This document shows, one piece after another, positions 1-5,846 of a stretch of DNA of 6,775 nucleotides (position 1 is its first letter; every line of letters starts with the position of its first letter). Origin of the DNA: Atopobiaceae bacterium UBA7016 (GTDB lineage: Bacteria > Actinomycetota > Coriobacteriia > Coriobacteriales > Atopobiaceae); assembly GCA_002449555.1 (NCBI GenBank), contig DJXA01000161.1, positions 3,893 through 10,667 on the forward strand. The letters run 5' to 3'. The position numbers and the translations under genes were made by a program. The notes under the pieces are model-generated. The model saw only the letters and a program-made list of their open reading frames with translations. It was not told the origin of the DNA and did no database searches.

Positions 1-1
1 T

Positions 2-16
2 AGGGGGCTACCCCCT
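2..16 (-). terminator. Short GC hairpin at the MATE stop codon, possible terminator start
   Basis: On the minus strand AGGGGG (16-11) and CCCCCT (7-2) form a perfect 6-bp stem, and the UAG stop codon of the MATE gene is the three-base loop. A hairpin right at a stop codon could be part of a transcription terminator, but the sequence that would hold a U-tract lies outside the window. It could equally be chance in GC-rich DNA. Confidence 0.3.
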
Positions 17-1366
17 GGCCGCACCGCGCATGCTGCGCATGACCAGTGCGTATGCCACACCCTGCGCCACGGCGGCAACCAGCCAGCTGATGGGGTAGGC
101 CAGTATGAGGTTGGCATAGGTGCATACCATGGCAAAGCCCGTGTGGACCCACAGGACGCGCGTGCCGCAGATGGCCACGATGCTGATGGCCGCAGGCACG
201 GTGGAGCGCTTGTAGCCACGCATCGCGCCAGAGAAGATCTCGTTGATGGCGTTGACCCACTGGAAGCAGGTTGCGCGAAGAATGCGCTGGTAGGCAAGGG
301 GCTTGACCGTGGCGTCGGTGGTGAAGAGCGACACGAACGGTACGCGCAACGCATAGAAGAAAACACCCACCGCCAGTGTGAACACCGGCCCCAGAAGCAG
401 GGTGAGCCGCGTGACCTTGCGGCAGCGCTCGTGGTTGCCGGCGCCATCGTTTTGGCTGACAAACGTGGTGCCCGCCTGGCTGAAGCCCAGGATGGCGTTG
501 TAGGTAAAGTACTCAAAGTTGGTAGCCACCGTGGTCGCCGCCATGGCCGTCTGCCCCAGCGAGTTGATGGCCGCCTGCAGCACGATGTTGGAGAGCGAGA
601 AGATGGATGACTGCACGCCGGCGGGCAGGCCCACGCGCACGATGCCGCCAAGCGCTTCGCGGTCGATGCGCAGCTGCCGCAGGCTGAGGTGGTAGATGCC
701 CTCCTCGCGGCGCAGCATCTCCACCAGCGCGAGGCTGCTCGCCACGTTTGAGAGCAACGTCGCCAGGGCCACGCCAGCTACGTCGAGGTGCAGGCCCACA
801 ACAAACAGCAGGTTAAGGGCCACGTTGAGCACACCCGACACAATAAGCACCAGAAGCGGACGACGCGTGTCTCCCTTCGAGCGCAGCACCGCCGAGGCAA
901 AGTTGTACAGCATGATGGGCGGCATGCCCAGGTAATAGATGCGGAAGTACAGCATGGCCTGGTCAAGCAGCTCGTCAGGCGTGCCGATGGCTTGGTGAAC
1001 CGGTCGCGCCAGCACCTGACCAGCCACCAAAAGCACCGTTCCGCAGATGAGCGAAAGCGCGATGGACGTATGCGTGGCACGGGTCACGCCGTCCTTGTCG
1101 CCCTTGCCAAAGTAGTTGGCGATGGTTACGTTGGCGCCCAGCGAGACGCCCACAAACAGGTTGACCATCAGGCTGATGAGGTAGGTGTTTGCTCCGACGG
1201 CAGCCAGGGCGTCTGATCCGGCAAAGCGGCCAACAACGGCCACGTCGGCGGCGTTGAAGAGCTGCTGCAAAAAGCCGCTGGCCGCCACAGGCAGCGCATA
1301 GGCGATGATCTTGGGCACGAGCGGACCGTGCAGCATGTCGATGTCGTGCGAGCGGGCTTGGGCCAC
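8..1366 (-). CDS. MATE-family multidrug/Na+ efflux transporter
   Basis: This is a 452-residue polytopic inner-membrane protein of the MATE (MatE, NorM/DinF-like) family, which exports cationic drugs and metabolites using a Na+ or H+ gradient. The length is the family norm (about 450). Recognisable blocks are the N-terminal GPLVPKIIAYALPVAASGF, then LQQLFNAADVAVVGRFAG with LAAVGAN (about residues 33-58), GVSLGANVTIANYFG (about 73-87) and the inter-helix RSKGDTRRPL segment (about 163-172). The second half repeats the fold, for example RVGLPAGVQSSIFSLSN. About twelve hydrophobic segments are expected from the family. I chose the GTG start at 1366 because AAGGAG lies 8 nt upstream (1380-1375). 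A later ATG (MLHGPL) has no such site. The gene is transcribed away from the GH1 gene, from its own promoter. The substrate cannot be told from sequence. Confidence 0.93.
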   Translation of the reverse strand: MAQARSHDIDMLHGPLVPKIIAYALPVAASGFLQQLFNAADVAVVGRFAGSDALAAVGANTYLISLMVNLFVGVSLGANVTIANYFGKGDKDGVTRATHTSIALSLICGTVLLVAGQVLARPVHQAIGTPDELLDQAMLYFRIYYLGMPPIMLYNFASAVLRSKGDTRRPLLVLIVSGVLNVALNLLFVVGLHLDVAGVALATLLSNVASSLALVEMLRREEGIYHLSLRQLRIDREALGGIVRVGLPAGVQSSIFSLSNIVLQAAINSLGQTAMAATTVATNFEYFTYNAILGFSQAGTTFVSQNDGAGNHERCRKVTRLTLLLGPVFTLAVGVFFYALRVPFVSLFTTDATVKPLAYQRILRATCFQWVNAINEIFSGAMRGYKRSTVPAAISIVAICGTRVLWVHTGFAMVCTYANLILAYPISWLVAAVAQGVAYALVMRSMRGAARG

Positions 1367-1528
1367 GGCAAACGCTCCTTACTATGAAAGGGGATGTTCA
1401 CCATGGTATACAACTATCATTTTCAGATTCCCGAAAACGAGTTCCAGAATGCTTCTTGAGAAGCGTAATCGGTTAACTCCTTCTCTATCATGTGACGTGA
1501 CGACTACACCACGTGAAAGGAGCGCATC
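1367..1528. promoter_or_regulatory. Divergent promoter region between MATE and GH1 genes
   Basis: This 162-bp region must carry promoters in both directions, because the flanking genes point away from each other. It holds several symmetric sites. One is GCTTCT-TG-AGAAGC (1451-1464), a perfect 6-bp inverted repeat. Another is GTTAAC (1472-1477). A third is the near-palindrome TCATGT-G-ACGTGA (1488-1500), which overlaps a plausible -10 TATCAT (1486-1491). A TATACC on the minus strand (around 1405-1410) could be the -10 for the MATE gene. I see no clean -35 for either. The ribosome binding sites at its edges, AAGGAG (minus) and GAAAGGAG (1515-1522, plus), are clear. Binding by a LacI-type or other sugar regulator is possible but only inferred. 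Confidence 0.45.
1451..1464. promoter_or_regulatory. Inverted repeat GCTTCT-TG-AGAAGC, candidate operator
   Basis: Two 6-bp arms are perfectly symmetric around a TG centre, 65 bp upstream of the GH1 start and inside the divergent promoter region. The size and symmetry suit a dimeric repressor or activator site. No known consensus is matched and only one copy is present, so the function is inferred. Confidence 0.3.
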
Positions 1529-2980
1529 ATGGCATTTCCGAAGGACTTTCTCTGGGGCGGATCCATCTCGGCCGAGCAGGTCGAGGGCGGCTGGGACGAG
1601 GGCGGCAAGTCGCCCGTGCAGCTTGACTACGCGGCGCCGGCCGACGGCGTGGGCTGGCGTCTGGTGCACTATCGCAACGCCGACGGAACGCGCGGCACCA
1701 TGCGCACCTTCCAGACGCTCCCCGAGGGCGCCTCGTACGAGCTCTTTGACGACGTGCACTACACCAACCACGTGGCGGCCGACTTCTATCATCACTGGGA
1801 GGAGGACATTCGCCTCTTCGCCGAGATGGGCTGGACCACCTTCAACACGTCCATCGCCTGGAGCCGCATCATGCCCAACGGCATCGAGGGCGGCGTGAAC
1901 GAGGAAGGCGTGGCCTTCTACGAGAACGTCTTCAAGCTGGCGCGCGAGCTGGGCATGGACCCGGTCATCACGCTCTACAAGTACGACGAGCCCGTGTACT
2001 TCGAGCTGAAGTACGGCGGCTGGGACAACCGCGCGATGATCGACGAGTTCGAGGCGTTTGCGCGTGTGTGCTTCGAGCGCTTTGGCAAGTACGTCAACAA
2101 GTGGCTGACGTTCAACGAGATCAACGTGCTCTTCATCATGGAGAGCGACCCCAAGATGCTCGTCAAGCTGCACAACCAGATGCTGGCCTCGGCCCGTGCG
2201 ACCATCGCCGCGCACGAGATCAACCCCCAGCTCAAGGTGGGCTGCATGATTTGTGGCCTGTGCTCTTACGCCTTCACCTGCGACCCGGCCGACCAGCTGG
2301 CCAACCACTTCACCTTCCAGAAGATCTTTGGCTACTGCGCTGACACGATGATCTTTGGCGCCTACCCGCGATTCGCCGCGCGCATCCAGCGCGAGCTGGG
2401 GCAGCCGCTCGAGGTGAGCGACGAGGACGCGGCCACGCTCATGGCGGGCAAGAGCGACTTCCTCGCGTACTCCTATTACATGAGCGCCACGGTGACAACT
2501 CACAGCGAAGGCGAGGCCTCCATCGGCAACGTGTTTGGTGGCATCAAGAACCCCTACCTCGAGACCTCTGAGTGGGGCTGGCAGATTGACCCGGTAGGCT
2601 ACCGGTACTTCCTGAACTACATCTACGACCGCTATCGCGTGCCCATCTTCGACGTGGAGAACGGCCTGGGCGCAAAGGACGAGCTGGTGGTTGAGGACGG
2701 CGTCGAGCGTGTGCACGATGACTACCGCATCGACTACCTGCGCGCGCACATCGAGAACCTGCGCGCCGCGGTGGAAGAGGACGGCGTGGACATCTTTGGC
2801 TACACCACCTGGGGGCCGATCGACCTGGTGGCGGCGAGCACCGGCCAGATGTCCAAGTATTACGGCTTCATTTACGTGGACATGGACGACGAGGGCAACG
2901 GCGACTGCCACCGCGTGCGCAAAGACAGCTTCTTCTGGTACCAGAAGGTGTGCCAGAGCAACGGCGCTGACTTGGCCTGA
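1529..2980 (+). CDS. Glycoside hydrolase family 1, probable 6-phospho-beta-glucosidase
   Basis: This is a 483-residue cytoplasmic GH1 (alpha/beta barrel) retaining enzyme. It likely hydrolyses phosphorylated beta-glucosides delivered by a PTS. The length is normal. The signature starts with FLWGGSISAEQVEG (7-20, Q17). The acid/base glutamate is E197 in TFNEIN and the nucleophile is E377 in VENGLG. SYYMS (315-319) and W428 are aglycone/sugar-site elements. The C-terminal STGQMSKYYGFIYVD (437-451), with S437, K443 and Y445, matches the phosphate-binding signature of AscB/BglA-type phospho-glucosidases and replaces the E-W found in non-phospho enzymes. Two usually conserved -1-site positions are unusual. 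The HxDxP histidine is K151 (LYKYDEP) and the arginine of the RxSIxW strand is N106 (FNTSIAW). GAAAGGAG sits 6 nt before the ATG. No intact PTS gene is adjacent. A strong hairpin follows the stop. Confidence 0.93.
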   Translation: MAFPKDFLWGGSISAEQVEGGWDEGGKSPVQLDYAAPADGVGWRLVHYRNADGTRGTMRTFQTLPEGASYELFDDVHYTNHVAADFYHHWEEDIRLFAEMGWTTFNTSIAWSRIMPNGIEGGVNEEGVAFYENVFKLARELGMDPVITLYKYDEPVYFELKYGGWDNRAMIDEFEAFARVCFERFGKYVNKWLTFNEINVLFIMESDPKMLVKLHNQMLASARATIAAHEINPQLKVGCMICGLCSYAFTCDPADQLANHFTFQKIFGYCADTMIFGAYPRFAARIQRELGQPLEVSDEDAATLMAGKSDFLAYSYYMSATVTTHSEGEASIGNVFGGIKNPYLETSEWGWQIDPVGYRYFLNYIYDRYRVPIFDVENGLGAKDELVVEDGVERVHDDYRIDYLRAHIENLRAAVEEDGVDIFGYTTWGPIDLVAASTGQMSKYYGFIYVDMDDEGNGDCHRVRKDSFFWYQKVCQSNGADLA

Positions 2981-2988
2981 TTCATGAG

Positions 2989-3017
2989 CGGACCACAAGG
3001 TCGGACCTTGTGGTCCG
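2989..3017. terminator. Bidirectional hairpin terminator between convergent genes
   Basis: A perfect 13-bp stem (2989-3001 with 3005-3017, CGGACCACAAGGT and its complement) closes on a CGG triloop. It lies 9 nt after the GH1 stop and directly abuts the stop codon (3019-3021) of the convergent membrane protein gene. The downstream T-tract is short (TTT) on the plus strand and absent on the minus strand. Its placement between convergent genes makes a shared terminator the natural reading. Confidence 0.85.
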
Positions 3018-3018
3018 T

Positions 3019-3669
3019 TTACTTAAGAAGCTGATGGTTAATCTCGATGACGTCGCGGTGCACGATGTCGCGTGGCTCAAAGTGGAGCAGCTGGTAGACG
3101 GCCTGCATCACGGCGCCAGCACCAAAGGCGGAGAGCAGCGTGCCGATGCCGACAGGGCCGCCTAGCAGCCAGCCGATTACGGTGACGGCTGACCACAGGA
3201 TGATCTGCACCACGCCGATGGGAACCTGCGGTAGGCGCTTGCCGAGGCCGACGAGCAGCGCGTCACGCGGGCCGCAGCATTGCTCGCCTCGCATGTAGAT
3301 CCACATGCCCACGGCCATGAAGACAAAGCCCACGAGCATCATCGCGATGCCCGTCCATAGGTTGGCGCAGGGCGTAAGTGGGCTGTGGTCGTTGAATGCC
3401 TGCACAAAGTTGCCTGTGAGCAGCGCGTCGATGATGGTGCCATAGCCGATGCGCTCCTTGAGGGCGAGGTCAATGAGCAAGATGGCAACGCTCATGCACG
3501 TCATGACCATCCCATAGTTGAACGGTGTGTGCGCGGCGACGCCCATACCCAGGCAATCCCACGGCGCGAGGCCGATGTTGGCAAAGATGGTGAGGTGCAC
3601 GCCGAAGGAGAACACCAGAAGGCCCAAGGCAATCTGGAACCACTGGGCTATGATGCGTGATTTGCTCAT
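3019..3669 (-). CDS. YczE/YyaS/YitT-family integral membrane protein
   Basis: This is a 216-residue inner-membrane protein of the YczE (COG2364) group, whose biochemical role is not established. Hydrophobic segments lie at about residues 9-30, 52-70, 104-126, 149-171 and 175-196. The two signature loops are both present: GLAPWD (33-38) after the first helix and GPRDALLVGL (133-142) in the middle. The C-terminal tail (FEPRDIVHRDVIEI) is also typical. The ATG at 3669 is preceded by AAGGGG with a 6-nt gap (3681-3676 on the minus strand). The gene stands alone. It converges with the GH1 gene, and 413 bp without a gene separate it from the next leftward gene. Upstream bases can pair with its ribosome binding site, so translational control is conceivable. 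The transported or sensed substrate is unknown. Confidence 0.88.
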   Translation of the reverse strand: MSKSRIIAQWFQIALGLLVFSFGVHLTIFANIGLAPWDCLGMGVAAHTPFNYGMVMTCMSVAILLIDLALKERIGYGTIIDALLTGNFVQAFNDHSPLTPCANLWTGIAMMLVGFVFMAVGMWIYMRGEQCCGPRDALLVGLGKRLPQVPIGVVQIILWSAVTVIGWLLGGPVGIGTLLSAFGAGAVMQAVYQLLHFEPRDIVHRDVIEINHQLLK

Positions 3670-3674
3670 GAAAT

Positions 3675-3722
3675 GCCCCTTGCTGACGATGGTGCTACCA
3701 CTTTAGTGGAAGCGAAAGGGGC
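3675..3722 (-). promoter_or_regulatory. Leader fold that could mask the membrane-protein RBS
   Basis: In the minus-strand transcript GCCCCUU (3722-3716) is perfectly complementary to AAGGGGC (3681-3675), which contains the Shine-Dalgarno of the YczE-like gene. The pairing extends by GCU/AGC across a 2-nt bulge. The intervening 34 nt hold a smaller symmetric element, CCACT-AA-AGTGG (3709-3698), and an overlapping UGGU-AGC-ACCA that could form instead. This arrangement could hide the RBS. Whether it responds to a ligand, temperature or nothing is unknown. Confidence 0.35.
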
Positions 3723-3782
3723 GCATGGCGACAAAGGGATGGCGCATGTTATGGGTGTCGAACACTCATAGAAGCTGAAGTC

Positions 3783-3969
3783 GCGATTTGTACCACGTTT
3801 TTGCGGTTTTTGTAATGCCGTATATTATATGCAGTTTATGCAGAGTGACGTATTGACAAACATGCAGGTAAACGGATTGCGTCAACCGTCTATTGCTGTG
3901 AATCTGCCCCGTAATTCAAAGCTACAGAAAACGGTATTACATAAACCGCAGAATCGTGGTACAGATTGC
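3783..3969. repeat. MITE-like element with long terminal inverted repeats
   Basis: The left arm (3783-3821) and right arm (3931-3969) are inverted copies. Of 39 positions, 33 are Watson-Crick pairs, 4 are G-T pairs and 2 are mismatches (3798/3954 and 3810/3942). The arms enclose about 109 bp with no coding frame. If the ends are placed at TGTACC...GGTACA (3789 and 3963), the element is 175 bp with 33-bp repeats. It is then flanked on both sides by GATT (3785-3788 and 3964-3967), as a 4-bp target duplication would be. TG...CA ends and a 3-5 bp duplication are features of IS3-type elements, but no transposase remains. Inside the left end, TTGCGG (3801-3806) and TATTAT (3823-3828), 16 nt apart, resemble a promoter firing rightward, and the hexamer ATGCAG occurs three times (3829, 3838, 3862). 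Alternatively it encodes a structured RNA. Confidence 0.55.
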
Positions 3970-3990
3970 CATCCTAAGGAGTAGGTTCGC

Positions 3991-4022
3991 CCAAAAAACA
4001 GCCACTGGCCAACATCTTTTTG
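3991..4022 (-). terminator. Weak hairpin plus T-run downstream of the TIGR04076 gene
   Basis: On the minus strand a short GGCC-AGT-GGCT hairpin (about 4010-4000) is followed by a run of six T (3998-3993). A run of five A on the other side (4021-4017) could extend the stem with A-U pairs. It lies about 60 nt past the stop of the leftward TIGR04076 gene. The hairpin is short, so this is only a candidate terminator. Confidence 0.4.
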
Positions 4023-4082
4023 CTTAGAAGAGGCGATATCAACAACGACTGCCTATGACAGACTCCATAGCATGCAGGGCGC

Positions 4083-4535
4083 TTATGATTCGCTTCCCGT
4101 ATAGGCGTCGGCGACGCCGCTTTTGAAGTAGCCGGTGCGCTCGGCCTCGGCAAGCCACGCCTCTTCCTCGGGGGTATCAGGCAAGTCCTCGCGCTCGATG
4201 AGAAAGACCACCGGACGCGTCCCGTCGTTGCAGCATGCGACCATCTGCCGGTCGTCGGCTGTCCAGCGATGCATGATGGACCCGCCTTGCAGCGCCGTGT
4301 ACACGTAGCGACTGATGCAGTCCCAGGCCTCGGCGCAAGGAAAGGCACGACCATCCGGACCGGCGGTTGCCCCAAAGTGCCAGAAGTCATCACGGCCACC
4401 GTCACGCCAGAACTCGAACGTGTCGCCCACCTCAAAGACGCCGCACGGGCCGCTCTTTGGGTCTGCGAGGTAGGTCTCTTGCAGATCGCAGAAGCACTTC
4501 TTGTCAATGACGGTGACTTTGACATGGTGGCGCAT
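4083..4535 (-). CDS. TIGR04076-family cysteine-rich small protein
   Basis: This is a 150-residue soluble protein of unknown function. It matches the TIGR04076 family as I know it: an N-terminal VKVTVIDKK strand, SGPC (28-31) followed by FEVGDTFEF, an FPCAEAWD block (66-72), an ALQGGS turn, and the hallmark ACCNDGTRPVVFLIER (100-115). It has seven cysteines (14, 16, 31, 67, 73, 101, 102), which suggests metal binding or redox chemistry, though neither is shown. About 35 residues (116-150), rich in acidic residues, extend beyond the usual family end. I place the start at the ATG at 4535 because AAAGGA (4547-4542) lies 6 nt upstream. A longer frame from the TTG at 4550 would run through this ribosome binding site. 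It lies 38 nt after the LacI stop on the same strand, so the two may share a transcript. Confidence 0.85.
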   Translation of the reverse strand: MRHHVKVTVIDKKCFCDLQETYLADPKSGPCGVFEVGDTFEFWRDGGRDDFWHFGATAGPDGRAFPCAEAWDCISRYVYTALQGGSIMHRWTADDRQMVACCNDGTRPVVFLIEREDLPDTPEEEAWLAEAERTGYFKSGVADAYTGSES

Positions 4536-4573
4536 GGTGAATCCTTTCAAAGCTTCCAGAGCCCTAAAGCTCC

Positions 4574-5581
4574 CTACTGTCCCAAGGTGCTTGTGCGTTC
4601 GACAACCTGGCGGTCAACGATAATCTGCGCCTGCTCAAGAACCTCGCCATTCATAAGCGCAATGAGGGCTTCGGCCGCCCTGCTTGCCAGTTTGTCCACG
4701 TTGCGGTTAACCGACGAGAGCGTAGGGGTAAACAGCCGCGCGATGGGGGTGTCGTCACAACCAATAACGAGCACGTCAGAGCCTACGTTCAGCCCGTGCG
4801 CCTCGATCGCTTTTACCGCTCCGATGGCCACGCGGTCTCCAATGGCTACGATGCCGTCCACAGACCCGCCCCGCTCAAGAAGGCCGCTCACCAGCTCGGC
4901 AGCCTCGATGTTGCTGGGACGGCTGTGCATGCCCCGAAGCACAAGATTCTGGTCAAGCCGTACGCCAGCCTCGGCAAGTGCCTCAACGTAGCCAAGGTAG
5001 CGGCTGCTCTCGCTCAGGGGATGGCTTGAGGCAGACACGGCAACAAGTGCCACCCGAGTGCATCCGCGGTCAAGCAGCGTCTTCGTCATATCGTGCGTCA
5101 TCTGGCGCACATCGTTGTCCACTGACACGAAGCGTTCGTGCGTTCCCGTTGTGATGCGGTCCAGCACGACGGTGGGGACCTTTGTTGGGAGCGCAGACAG
5201 GTCAAGGCGGCGCTTGCCGTTAACAAACACCAATCCGTCCACCTGCTTGTGGAGCATGCTCTTTATGTAGGAAGCCTCGCGCTGAGGGTCGTTCTCGGTG
5301 TCGCAGGCAAACGAGGCATAGCCCGCGTTGTAAAGCTCTCGCTCGAGGCGCATCACGATGGAGGAGAAGAACACGTTGGAGATGTCAGGCGTGACGATGC
5401 CGACCGTGCGAGTCTCTGCCGCGCGCAGGCTCTTGGCGGCAAAGTTGGCAACGTAGCCCTCCCGCTCCGCGATCTGCAGCACGCGTTGCCGCGTCTCTTC
5501 TCCCACGCGCCCCGTGCCGTTGAGCACGTTTGAGACCGTGGCCTTGCTGGCCGTGGCCTGCGCCACCGTCGCTGGCGCCAT
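4574..5581 (-). CDS. LacI-family transcriptional regulator with altered N-terminus
   Basis: This is a cytoplasmic DNA-binding sugar regulator. The conserved body is clear. It has the recognition helix SKATVSNVLNGTGRV (12-26 from the ATG at 5581), the hinge region (AAKSLRAAE), then a periplasmic-binding-protein-like effector domain with VGIVTPDISNVFFSSI, VDGLVFVNG, VDGIVAIGD and VIGCDDTPIARLFTPTLSSV. Before the recognition helix the usual TIKDVAKAAGV first helix and turn are missing. The sequence there (MAPATVAQATA) is one residue short at the turn and is, on the other strand, PTS EIIC code. LacI-like code therefore ends near 5548. The ATG at 5581 has a GGAGG 8 nt upstream and would give 335 residues, a normal LacI length, but DNA binding is doubtful. 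The open frame continues further upstream only as antisense of other genes. The gene may be a 5'-deleted pseudogene. Confidence 0.8.
   Translation of the reverse strand: MAPATVAQATASKATVSNVLNGTGRVGEETRQRVLQIAEREGYVANFAAKSLRAAETRTVGIVTPDISNVFFSSIVMRLERELYNAGYASFACDTENDPQREASYIKSMLHKQVDGLVFVNGKRRLDLSALPTKVPTVVLDRITTGTHERFVSVDNDVRQMTHDMTKTLLDRGCTRVALVAVSASSHPLSESSRYLGYVEALAEAGVRLDQNLVLRGMHSRPSNIEAAELVSGLLERGGSVDGIVAIGDRVAIGAVKAIEAHGLNVGSDVLVIGCDDTPIARLFTPTLSSVNRNVDKLASRAAEALIALMNGEVLEQAQIIVDRQVVERTSTLGQ
5536..5559. repeat. 9-bp direct repeat CCGTGGCCT at the LacI/EIIC junction
   Basis: CCGTGGCCT occurs at 5536-5544 (inside the LacI recognition-helix code) and again at 5551-5559 (inside EIIC code), 15 bp apart. 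The join between the two genes falls between the copies. Short repeats at breakpoints are common in deletions, although a simple exchange between the two copies would have left only one. GC-rich coincidence is possible. Confidence 0.5.
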
Positions 5582-5753
5582 CGCCGGTGCCTCCAACGCC
5601 GCCGCGACTGCCGGTGGCCCCGTGGGCATCCTCTCCTTCCCGCTCTTCATGGGCGAGGGCTTCATGGGCTTCGTCATCGCCATGCTGGTCGCCTTCATCG
5701 GCTCGGCAGTGCTGACCTTCCTGTTTGGCCACACGCCCGAGATGGACGAGTAG
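5549..5753 (+). pseudogene. C-terminal fragment of PTS sugar permease EIIC
   Basis: About 68 codons at the 3' end of a PTS EIIC membrane domain remain, probably of the glucose/beta-glucoside class. Visible are a small-residue helix (ACATVAGAIAGASNAA), the loop GGPVGILSFPLFMGEG, and a final membrane helix (about FVIAMLVAFIGSAVLTFLFG) followed by HTPEMDE and a TAG stop. Codon use is strongly GC-ending and natural in this frame. Upstream of 5549 the plus strand is antisense to LacI, so roughly the first 85% of a normal EIIC is gone. The frame nominally opens at a GTG (5514) without a ribosome binding site. A terminator-like hairpin follows. The original protein ended after the IIC domain, so a IIA part was either separate or N-terminal. 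The family class is inferred from a short piece. Confidence 0.65.
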
Positions 5754-5769
5754 GCCCTCCTTTCTCTTG

Positions 5770-5798
5770 GCTCCCGTCTCGACCATCGAGGCGGGAGC
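5770..5798 (+). terminator. Hairpin terminator after the EIIC fragment
   Basis: GCTCCCGTCTCGA (5770-5782) pairs with TCGAGGCGGGAGC (5786-5798) around a CCA triloop. The 13-bp stem has one G-U pair. It lies 16 nt after the EIIC stop and 48 nt before the next start codon. The following sequence is T-rich but broken (TCCCTTGTATTCTT). It could act as a partial terminator or an operon attenuator between the permease and the DUF7916-like gene. Confidence 0.7.
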
Positions 5799-5846
5799 TC
5801 CCTTGTATTCTTGTAGCTATCGTTTTCCGTTTGAAAGGACGCCGCC

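Larger units (their letters stand above)
3670..4082. other. 413-bp gene-free, AT-richer intergenic region
   Basis: No open frame here has a credible start, codon pattern or ribosome binding site. The first ~110 bp are the leader/promoter area of the leftward membrane protein gene. The middle (3783-3969) is an inverted-repeat element. The last ~110 bp are downstream of the leftward TIGR04076 gene and contain weak hairpins, including CTATG...CATAG (4053-4070) and a short hairpin with a T-run near 3992-4021. The base composition is clearly more AT-rich than the flanking genes. Confidence 0.7.

Noticed and set aside
143..1216. Several rightward frames opposite the MATE gene
   Set aside because: All are out-of-frame antisense reads of the transporter, without motifs or ribosome binding sites.
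1382..2998. 538-codon open frame antisense to the whole GH1 gene
   Set aside because: It mirrors a GC-ending coding gene, has low-complexity His/Val/Ala-rich content, no recognisable motif and no ribosome binding site. It is a shadow of the real gene.
3853..3858. Consensus TTGACA inside the inverted-repeat element as a promoter -35
   Set aside because: No acceptable -10 hexamer occurs 16-18 bp downstream, and no gene lies in that direction.
3861..4078. CATGCAGG repeated at 3861 and 4071
   Set aside because: It is only 8 bp, with unrelated flanks. I treat it as chance.
4104..4118. Perfect hairpin GGCGTC-GGC-GACGCC
   Set aside because: It lies inside the TIGR04076 coding end and is the sort of short GC palindrome expected in this composition.
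3974..4525. 183-codon leftward frame overlapping the TIGR04076 gene
   Set aside because: It is a different reading frame of the same strand with an Arg/Ser/Ala-rich composition and no family motif. The TIGR04076 frame carries all conserved residues.
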